Positions 1 to 5,037 of a DNA stretch of 14,398 nt are shown here, piece after piece. Origin of the DNA: Polyangiaceae bacterium. Its GTDB lineage: Bacteria; Myxococcota; Polyangia; Polyangiales; Polyangiaceae. The translations under genes and the position numbers were made by a program. Location: contig JAICTU010000222.1 in the NCBI GenBank assembly GCA_025936205.1, positions 1-14,398 on the forward strand, in the 5' to 3' direction. Position 1 is the stretch's first letter, and every line of letters begins with the position of its first letter. The notes under the pieces were generated by a model that saw only the letters and a program-made list of their open reading frames with translations, was not told the origin of the DNA and did no database searches.

Positions 1-80
1 CAGGCTCATATATGGGCCTCCCTTAGCAGCCCCGTCTGCGGGCGGAACGGCAAATCGAAGTGGAAATCGCTTCTGACGGC

Positions 81-109
81 TTGACCGGGTCGGGGGCGTC
101 GCTCATATT
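81..109 (+). promoter_or_regulatory. Candidate sigma-70 promoter for the rsgA leader
   Basis: TTGACC at 81-86 matches the -35 consensus at five of six positions. CATATT at 104-109 matches the -10 consensus at four of six. The spacer is 17 nt. Transcription would start near 116-117, giving rsgA an untranslated leader of about 280 nt that contains a short reading frame and a hairpin array. The -10 hexamer lies in the loop of an inverted repeat (94-119). Seen: hexamers and spacing. Inferred: promoter activity. Confidence 0.5.
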
Positions 110-119
110 CAGCGAGCCC
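94..119. promoter_or_regulatory. Inverted repeat around the -10 box, operator-like
   Basis: GGGC (94-97) pairs with GCCC (116-119) and TCGCT (99-103) pairs with AGCGA (111-115), with one bulged G at 98 and a 7-nt centre that carries the CATATT -10 candidate. Nine paired positions symmetric about a -10 box is the arrangement of a repressor operator. As RNA it could also be a hairpin of an upstream transcript, but no T-tract follows it, so it does not look like an intrinsic terminator. Confidence 0.35.
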
Positions 120-130
120 ATTCCGGGAGC

Positions 131-137
131 GAGGAGG
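131..137 (+). promoter_or_regulatory. Strong Shine-Dalgarno of the leader reading frame
   Basis: GAGGAGG is followed after 8 nt by ATG at 146. It is the best Shine-Dalgarno match and spacing I noticed in the window, better than that of rsgA itself, and is the main reason to take the 21-codon frame seriously. Confidence 0.5.
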
Positions 138-145
138 ATCAGAGC

Positions 146-211
146 ATGGATGCCGTGACCATCATTGTTCGTGCCGATCGCCGCTCTCGTGCAGTGCTGA
201 AGTACTGCTGA
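146..211 (+). CDS. Possible 21-residue leader peptide upstream of rsgA
   Basis: This is a short frame, ATG 146 to TGA 209-211, behind GAGGAGG at 131-137 with 8-nt spacing and downstream of a plausible promoter. The peptide begins MDAVTIIV, has four Arg within seven residues (positions 9-15) and ends in KYC. It has no membrane segment or known motif that I recognise. Its last six codons form the first stem-loop of the downstream array (191-208), and the second stem-loop starts 7 nt after the stop, so a translating or stalled ribosome would melt both. That geometry resembles a leader peptide or attenuator. It may equally be a fortuitous frame; the initiation signal is stronger evidence than the peptide. 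It is not in frame with rsgA. Confidence 0.35.
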   Translation: MDAVTIIVRADRRSRAVLKYC

Positions 212-384
212 AACCCACGGTTTCCGCGAGGAAACCTCAAGCTGCCCTTCGGCAGCTGGCTCGAGGCTGGCGTCTGGAACCGCGCCGTCGTGCTCGCTGT
301 GTCAGCGAGATGTGACCGCGCGAGCGGTCCGGGCGCCTCCCATCTGACCCCTCAGGGGTCGCCCGTGCTGGTCGCGCTGCGACC
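191..384 (+). other. Array of tandem short stem-loops in the rsgA leader
   Basis: Seven compact stem-loops lie head to tail. 191-208: 7 bp with one G-U, loop TGAA. 219-236: GGTTTCC/GGAAACC, loop GCGA. 240-257: AGCTGCC/GGCAGCT, loop CTTC. 293-309: CTCGCTG/CAGCGAG, loop TGT. 314-329: GACCGC/GCGGTC, loop GCGA. 346-360: GACCCC/GGGGTC, loop TCA. 370-384: GGTCGC/GCGACC, loop GCT. A weaker 4-bp pairing (269-272 with 283-286) fills the one large gap. Stem sequences differ, so this is not a sequence repeat; only the shape recurs, and two loops are GNRA tetraloops. The last stem ends directly before the rsgA Shine-Dalgarno. No known riboswitch or RNA family is recognised. It could be a structured RNA, a regulatory leader or a protein-binding DNA array. 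Confidence 0.55.
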
Positions 385-389
385 GAGGA
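385..389 (+). promoter_or_regulatory. rsgA ribosome binding site, possibly maskable
   Basis: GAGGA lies 7 nt before the GTG at 397 and supports that start. It directly abuts the last stem-loop (370-384). GGACGC (387-392) can also pair with GCGGTCC (324-330) with one bulge, which would hide the site and break the 314-329 stem. Switching between the two forms is inference. Confidence 0.4.
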
Positions 390-396
390 CGCTTCC

Positions 397-1467
397 GTGC
401 ATCTATCCGCTTTGGGCTGGGGAGACTCTCTCCAGCAACAGTTCGAGCTGCTCCGTCCGCTTCATCCCGAGTCCGTGCTCCAACCCGCTCGCGTCGTTGC
501 CGAGCACCGTGGCGCCTATGAATTGATCGCCGCAGAGGGCCCGTGCTGGGCCGAGCTCACCGGGCGCCTGCGCCATCACGCGCAGAATCGCCTGGAGCTG
601 CCCGCGGTCGGCGACTGGGTCGCGATCGATCCAGGTTCACGCATCATCGCCGTCTTGCCGCGCAAGAGCGCCTTTGTGCGCAAGGTCGCGTCCGCACGCA
701 CCGAACCACAGGTGGTGGCGGCGAACATCGACCGCGTGTTCATCGTCACCTCCGCCAACTCCGACTTCAACCCGCGCCGCATCGAACGCTACGTCTCGGC
801 GATCTGGGACAGCGGTGCCTCGCCCGTGCTGGTGATCAACAAGACCGACCTGGGCGCGGACGTCGATCAGCTCTTGCAATCGCTGGGCAACGCCGCGCCC
901 GGCTTGCCCGTGGCGCGGGTGAGCGCCCTCGAGCGGCGCGGGGGCGAGCAGCTGCTCGGTCACCTTGGGCCCGAGCTCACGGTGGCACTGGTCGGCTCCT
1001 CCGGCGTCGGCAAGTCCACCATCGCCAACTGGCTGCTGGGCAGCGAAGCGCTCGAGACGGGCGCCATCGACGGCGTGGAGCGTGGCCGCCACACCACGAC
1101 CCATCGCGAGCTCATCGCACTACCGAACGGCGGCGCGCTGATCGACACCCCGGGCATGCGCGAGCTGTCACTGTGGGGCGACGCCGAGGACCTTGTCGGC
1201 GCCTTCGCGGATATCGAGGCCCTCTCACAGAGCTGCCGCTTCATCGACTGCCAGCACCAGGGACAGCCCGGCTGTGCGATCGACGCCGCGCTCGAGTCCG
1301 GCGATCTCGAGCCGGCGCGCCTCGACAGCTTCTTCAAGCTGCAGCGCGAGCTGCTCTACCACGAGCAGCGCAAGCAGCACGTCGAAGGACGGCAGCAGCA
1401 ACGCAAGCAAATCGCGCGCGCCATGAAACAGCGACGCAAGAGCCCGCTGGGTTCCAAGCTGCGCTGA
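397..1467 (+). CDS. rsgA: Ribosome small-subunit-dependent GTPase RsgA
   Basis: RsgA (YjeQ) is a GTPase that binds the 30S subunit late in maturation and leaves on GTP hydrolysis. The 356-residue product has the full family layout. An N-terminal OB-fold lies at about 35-85 (RGAY and LPAVGDWVAI). A circularly permuted GTPase domain follows, with G4 NKTD at 148-151, G1 GSSGVGKST at 200-208, a G2 threonine in RHTTTH (231-236) and G3 DTPG at 250-253. The C-terminal zinc motif is C280-x4-C285-x-H287-x5-C293. A basic tail closes the protein. Length is normal for the family. The GTG start is supported by GAGGA 7 nt upstream. It is transcribed alone, with a convergent gene downstream. Its long structured leader suggests post-transcriptional control. 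Confidence 0.96.
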   Translation: MHLSALGWGDSLQQQFELLRPLHPESVLQPARVVAEHRGAYELIAAEGPCWAELTGRLRHHAQNRLELPAVGDWVAIDPGSRIIAVLPRKSAFVRKVASARTEPQVVAANIDRVFIVTSANSDFNPRRIERYVSAIWDSGASPVLVINKTDLGADVDQLLQSLGNAAPGLPVARVSALERRGGEQLLGHLGPELTVALVGSSGVGKSTIANWLLGSEALETGAIDGVERGRHTTTHRELIALPNGGALIDTPGMRELSLWGDAEDLVGAFADIEALSQSCRFIDCQHQGQPGCAIDAALESGDLEPARLDSFFKLQRELLYHEQRKQHVEGRQQQRKQIARAMKQRRKSPLGSKLR

Positions 1468-1482
1468 CGGGAAAATGGCTCG

Positions 1483-1562
1483 GCTACAGGCTCGAGACTT
1501 CAGGCTCCAGGATGTGCCGCCGTGCGACCCAACCTGAGCTCCGAAATCTCGTAGCCTGTAGC
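1483..1562. repeat. 80-nt imperfect inverted repeat between convergent genes
   Basis: GCTACAGGCT (1483-1492) is a perfect inverted copy of AGCCTGTAGC (1553-1562). The stem continues with CGAGA (1493-1497) against TCTCG (1547-1551) across one bulged T, giving 15 bp. Inside, TCAGG (1500-1504) can pair with CCTGA (1533-1537). The element fills nearly all of the 101-nt gap between rsgA and the next gene. The AGGCT word recurs within the left arm, which hints at a decayed repeat. No strong T-tract follows on either strand (TTTT a little way out on the minus side), so it may be a bidirectional terminator or a dispersed palindromic repeat. Confidence 0.6.
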
Positions 1563-1568
1563 TTCTGC

Positions 1569-2555
1569 TCAGACCTTGAAGCGTTCGGCGAGCCGATCCA
1601 TCAGCTGATCGACCTCGGCATTGATCGGCTCGAACTTGGGGTTGCCCGCGTAGAAATCGACGATCTCCTGCGCGCCCTGAGCGAAGGGGATGGTGCAGGT
1701 GAAGCCCGGGACGAAGCGCTTGATCTTGGTGTTGTCGAAGATCACGCTGTGCGTCTTGTCGCCCAGCAGGCCCGCGCCCCAGCCCGGGTGCTCCTTGGCG
1801 ATGATGGCGGAAGGCACGTGGACGATCTGCGGCTGGCAGCCTGCGGCGCGAGCGATCGCGCCGATGATCTCGTTCCAGGTCAGCACCTCATCGGAGGTGA
1901 TGTGGAAGGCCTCGCCCAGCGCCTTTGGATTGCCGAGCAAGCCCACGAAGCCCTTCGCGAAGTCGCGGTGGTGGGTCAGGACCCAGAGCGAGGTGCCGTC
2001 GCCGTGCAGGATCACTGGCTTGCCCTGTTTGATGCGCTGGAGCACCGTGTAGCCGCACTGATACGGGTCGAGCGGCAGCAGCGTCTTGTCGTAGGTGTGC
2101 GACGGGCGCACGATCGTGGCAGGAAACCCGCTCTCGCGGTAGGCGCGGATCAACAGCTCCTCGCAGGCGATCTTGTTGCGCGAGTACTCCCACCACGGAT
2201 TGTGCAGGGGCGTGGACTCGGTCAGCGGCCAGTTGTCCACGGGCTTCTTGTAGGCAGAGGCCGAGCTGATGAACAGGAATTGCCGGGTGCGGCCCGCGAA
2301 CAGCTCCCGGCAGACCTGAATGTGGTCCGGCACGAAGGAGATAAAGTCTGCCACAGCGTCGAATTGGAGATCACCGAGGGCTTTCCGTGCACTCTCGGGA
2401 TTGCGAATGTCACCCTCGAGCACCTTTGCCCCTTTGGGGATCGGGCGAGGGGAGCGCCCGCGGCACAGCAAGTAGAGCTCGATGCCCCGCTCCAGGGCCA
2501 GCTCCGAGCAAGCGGAGCTGATGATTCCGGTTCCACCAATAAACAGGACGCGCAT
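1569..2555 (-). CDS. NAD-dependent epimerase/dehydratase-like atypical SDR
   Basis: This 328-residue protein starts with a Rossmann nucleotide-binding motif, GGTGIIS at 7-13 directly after the first strand (MRVLFI). It carries the extended-SDR catalytic pattern, with Ser in FISSASAY (95-102) and Y124-x3-K128 in YSRNK. VRPSHTYD at 149-156 and a C-terminal substrate domain follow, as in GalE- and CSP41-like proteins. The family uses NAD(P) to epimerise, dehydrate or reduce nucleotide sugars, and some members have other roles; the substrate cannot be read here. The ATG at 2555 places the first strand at the N-terminus as usual. A much longer open frame upstream is ignored. AGGAGGG lies about 35 nt before the ATG, too far to serve it. 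The gene diverges from galK, which fits sugar metabolism loosely. Confidence 0.85.
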   Translation of the reverse strand: MRVLFIGGTGIISSACSELALERGIELYLLCRGRSPRPIPKGAKVLEGDIRNPESARKALGDLQFDAVADFISFVPDHIQVCRELFAGRTRQFLFISSASAYKKPVDNWPLTESTPLHNPWWEYSRNKIACEELLIRAYRESGFPATIVRPSHTYDKTLLPLDPYQCGYTVLQRIKQGKPVILHGDGTSLWVLTHHRDFAKGFVGLLGNPKALGEAFHITSDEVLTWNEIIGAIARAAGCQPQIVHVPSAIIAKEHPGWGAGLLGDKTHSVIFDNTKIKRFVPGFTCTIPFAQGAQEIVDFYAGNPKFEPINAEVDQLMDRLAERFKV

Positions 2556-2693
2556 GCGGAGCGGTGTACGAGAGGCGTCCGCGGATGTCACCCTCCTGGA
2601 ATGCCGCGGCAGTTTTTTCCTTTCGCGGTAAGGGTTCCGCTCCTCGAGCAGCCATGCGATGCTGGCCCCGATGTTGCTCGCTGACGTGGAGCC
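2556..2693. promoter_or_regulatory. Divergent intergenic region, epimerase-like gene and galK
   Basis: These 138 nt separate the two divergent starts and must hold both promoters. Visible are a perfect palindrome TGCCGCGGCA (2602-2611) followed one base later by six T (2613-2618), and short CCGCG/CGCGG inverted repeats (2604-2608 and 2624-2628). I see no convincing -35/-10 pair on either strand. GTGGAG (2686-2691) lies very close to the galK ATG and is a poor ribosome site. Confidence 0.4.
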
Positions 2694-3854
2694 ATGACGC
2701 TCGAGGCGCGCGCGCGGGAGCTGGCTCGGCGTTTCGAGCAGTGCATGGGCGCAGCGCCGGAGGGCGTGTGGGCGGCGCCGGGCCGCGCCAACCTGATCGG
2801 TGAGCACACCGACTACAACGATGGCTTCGCGCTGCCCTTCGGTATCGAACAGTGTGCGCTGGTCGCCGTACGCCGTCGTACGGACAGCTTGCTGCGGCTC
2901 GTCTCTGCGCAGTCGGGAGAGCTGGAGCTGTCGCTCGCGGAGCTCACCGGCGAGCGCATCGCCGGTTGGGCTGCGTACGTGGCCGGCTCGGCGTGGTCGC
3001 TGATGGCAGCCGGCGCGCAGCTCGGCGGCATGGATCTGCTGCTCGACAGCGACGTGCCGATCGGCGCCGGTCTGTCTTCGAGCGCGGCGGTGGAGTGCGC
3101 GACGCTGGTGGCGCTGTCGGAGCTCTCGGGCTTCGCCAAGACGCCGATCGAGCTGGCCCGCCTGGCGCAGCGCGCGGAGAACCAGGTCGCAGGAGTGCCC
3201 TGCGGCCTGATGGATCAGCTGGCGTCGATGTGCGCGGAGTCGGAGCGGGTGCTGTGCGTGGACTTCCAGAGCACGTCCGTCGCTCCCGTCGCGCTGCCGC
3301 TGGCCGCCGCCGGGCTCGAGCTCCTGGTCGTGGACACCCGCGCTCCCCACCAGCTAGCGGACGGCGCGTATGCCGATCGGCGCCGGGCCTGCCAGGAAGC
3401 GGCGCGCGCGCTCGGCGTGGCTACCCTGCGCGACGCGAACCCCGAGGCACTGGCGCGAGCGGCACTGCCAGCGGAATGGCAACGTCGCGCGCGGCACGTG
3501 ATCAGCGAAAACGCGCGCGTGCTCGCGGCCGTCGGCATCCTGCGCGCCGCGGGCCCTGCCTCGCGGCTGGAGCGGCTCGGACCGCTGCTCTCTGCATCGC
3601 ATGCCTCACTGCGTGACGACTTCGAGGTCAGCGTGCCTCATCTGGATGTGGCGCAGGCGGCCGCCGAGGCCGCGGGAGCGCTCGGCGCGCGGCTGATGGG
3701 CGGAGGTTTCGGCGGATCGGTGCTGGCGCTGCTCCATTGCTCGGCGCGCGCCGCGGTGGAGAGCGCGTTGGGCGCTGCCTTCCGCGAGCGCGGTTGGCGG
3801 GAACCCGGGCTGTTCTCGGCGCGCCCGTCGTCGGGCGCGCGGAGAGTCGTTTGA
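2694..3854 (+). CDS. galK: Galactokinase
   Basis: Galactokinase phosphorylates alpha-D-galactose at C1 with ATP, the entry step of the Leloir pathway in the cytoplasm. The 386-residue protein shows the three GHMP-kinase motifs in order: the galactokinase signature APGRANLIGEHTDYNDG at 28-44, the phosphate-binding loop PIGAGLSSSAA at 122-132, and LMGGGFGGSV at 334-343. The catalytic Asp is expected at D174 in CGLMDQ and the partner Arg at R31. Length is typical. The N-terminal signature with HTDYNDG is specific to GalK rather than to mevalonate or homoserine kinases. No galT or galE stands beside it; the divergent SDR is only a distant relative of GalE. Its stop overlaps the start of the next gene, so the two are translated together. 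Confidence 0.93.
   Translation: MTLEARARELARRFEQCMGAAPEGVWAAPGRANLIGEHTDYNDGFALPFGIEQCALVAVRRRTDSLLRLVSAQSGELELSLAELTGERIAGWAAYVAGSAWSLMAAGAQLGGMDLLLDSDVPIGAGLSSSAAVECATLVALSELSGFAKTPIELARLAQRAENQVAGVPCGLMDQLASMCAESERVLCVDFQSTSVAPVALPLAAAGLELLVVDTRAPHQLADGAYADRRRACQEAARALGVATLRDANPEALARAALPAEWQRRARHVISENARVLAAVGILRAAGPASRLERLGPLLSASHASLRDDFEVSVPHLDVAQAAAEAAGALGARLMGGGFGGSVLALLHCSARAAVESALGAAFRERGWREPGLFSARPSSGARRVV
3841..3846 (+). promoter_or_regulatory. Ribosome site deciding the dipeptidase TTG start
   Basis: GGAGAG lies 4 nt before TTG at 3851, and that TTG overlaps the galK stop as TTGA (3851-3854). An earlier in-frame start at 3737 would add 38 residues that read as a shadow of galK. 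Site and overlap favour TTG 3851. Confidence 0.55.
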
Positions 3855-4942
3855 GCGCGCCCGTCGACGCGCTCGAGCAATCCCTCGCCGATGCGCCGGA
3901 AGCGTGGGCCGAGGCGCTCGGCATCTCGCGCGAAGCCGTTGCTCTATTCGCGGCGAGCGAGGTGATCGATCTGCACGTCGACTCGTTCATCTGGACGCGC
4001 ATCTTCGGCTACGAGCTCGGGCGCAAGCATCGGCCGCGCTTCGTTCGCGGCTGTTTCTTCAATCAGGTCGACGTGCCGCGTCTGCGCAGCGTCGGCATCG
4101 GCGGGGCGGTCTGGGTCATCACCACCAACCCGCTGCGCGGCGGGGCGAGCCGGGCCCGCGCCTTCACGCGGAACCTGGCGCGGCTGCGCACCGTGCTCGC
4201 TGCCCAGCCTGGGGTCAGCGTGGTGCGCAACCTGGCGGAATACCGCGCGGCACGCAGCGCCGGACAGCACGCGGCCTGGCTCGGTATCCAAGGCGGCAAC
4301 GCGATCGATGCTCACCAGGATCTGGGCGGGCTCCTCGCCGAGGGCTGGGTCGTGCGCGTGACGCTGGTGCATCTCTCGAATTCCGGGCTCGGCCCGACCA
4401 GCTCGCCGCTGCGCGTCGGCGGCCACGCCGAGGGGTTGTCCCAGCAGGGCAAGGAGTTCGTGCGAGCCCTGAACGCTGCGCGCGTGTTCGTGGACCTGGC
4501 ACACGTGAGCCGCGCCGGCTTCTTCGCTGCGCTCGAGGTTCACGACAAGGGCCTGCCCGCGATCGTCACGCACACGGGCGTGAGCGGGGTCCATCCGCAC
4601 TGGCGCAACCTGGACGATGAGCAGCTGAAGGCGATCGCGGCTACGGGCGGGACGATCGGCATCATGTATCATTCGAGCTTTCTCGGCGACCCGGCCTTCC
4701 AGGGCCGCCTGCTCTCGATCGTGCGCCACCTGGAGCACGTGATCGCTGTGGTCGGCGAGGACCACGCCTCGCTCGGCAGCGACTGGGACGGTGCGATCAT
4801 CACGCCCCGCGACATGCCCACGTGCCTGGAGCTGCCCCGGTTGGTTCAGGCCATGCTGGATCGGGGTTGGACCAGCGAACGCGTGCAGAAGGTGCTGGGT
4901 GGCAATTTCCTGCGTTGCCTGGGCCACCTCAGAGGTCGATAG
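3851..4942 (+). CDS. Membrane dipeptidase family (peptidase M19), Glu to Gln variant
   Basis: M19 enzymes are binuclear zinc hydrolases that cleave dipeptides, often with D- or beta-lactam-like C-terminal residues. In this 363-residue protein the metal-site framework is clear: H42-x-D44 (DLHVD), H218 (DLAHV), H241 (VTHTG), R252 (HWRNLDD) and D311 (GSDWDG). The position of the bridging glutamate, normally in a G-x-E-G-G motif, is Q147 (GIQGGN, codon CAA at 4289-4291). Activity may therefore be altered or lost, or this is a distinct subfamily. No signal peptide or lipobox is seen, so it is probably cytoplasmic. TTG 3851 was chosen for its GGAGAG site and its 4-nt overlap with galK. The GMC gene follows 95 nt later on the same strand. 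Confidence 0.88.
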   Translation: MSAPVDALEQSLADAPEAWAEALGISREAVALFAASEVIDLHVDSFIWTRIFGYELGRKHRPRFVRGCFFNQVDVPRLRSVGIGGAVWVITTNPLRGGASRARAFTRNLARLRTVLAAQPGVSVVRNLAEYRAARSAGQHAAWLGIQGGNAIDAHQDLGGLLAEGWVVRVTLVHLSNSGLGPTSSPLRVGGHAEGLSQQGKEFVRALNAARVFVDLAHVSRAGFFAALEVHDKGLPAIVTHTGVSGVHPHWRNLDDEQLKAIAATGGTIGIMYHSSFLGDPAFQGRLLSIVRHLEHVIAVVGEDHASLGSDWDGAIITPRDMPTCLELPRLVQAMLDRGWTSERVQKVLGGNFLRCLGHLRGR

Positions 4943-5037
4943 GCACTGATCCGCCACACCCCGCCACTTCTACCGACACCAGCGGCGCCGAATTGCCTTT
5001 CGCGTCGCACGGGCCTGGGTCACGATCCAGTCTCCTC

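Noticed and set aside
1..80. Small hairpin CCCG/CGGG (31-34, 39-42) as terminator of an upstream gene
   Set aside because: The stem is only 4 bp and no T-tract follows. Nothing else in this stretch can be supported.
1..396. tRNA, tmRNA, RNase P RNA, SRP RNA or a known riboswitch in the leader
   Set aside because: None of their conserved sequence blocks was found on either strand, and the loops do not match guanidine-II-type ACGR hairpins.
146..526. Selenocysteine reading of TGA at 209-211, followed by a hairpin and an open frame to 526
   Set aside because: The downstream frame overlaps rsgA, shows no recognisable protein and no known selenoprotein motif, and open frames this long are common at this GC content. 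No SECIS loop pattern is evident.
2602..2618. Palindrome TGCCGCGGCA followed by six T as an intrinsic terminator
   Set aside because: It lies between divergent starts, so there is no rightward transcript to end, and the palindrome leaves only a 3-bp stem once a loop is allowed.
543..2684. 713-codon plus-strand open frame
   Set aside because: It runs through rsgA in another frame and then antisense to the epimerase-like gene. Composition is Arg/Ala-rich and no domain is seen. It is a GC-rich shadow.
2556..3350. N-terminal extension of the epimerase-like gene
   Set aside because: The frame upstream of ATG 2555 is antisense to galK and unrelated to SDR proteins, whose nucleotide-binding strand is normally at the very N-terminus.
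3737..5037. Longer starts for the dipeptidase (3737) and the GMC gene (4822)
   Set aside because: The extra residues are out-of-frame readings of galK and the dipeptidase. Ribosome site and overlap (3851) and the FAD fold position (5038) fit better.
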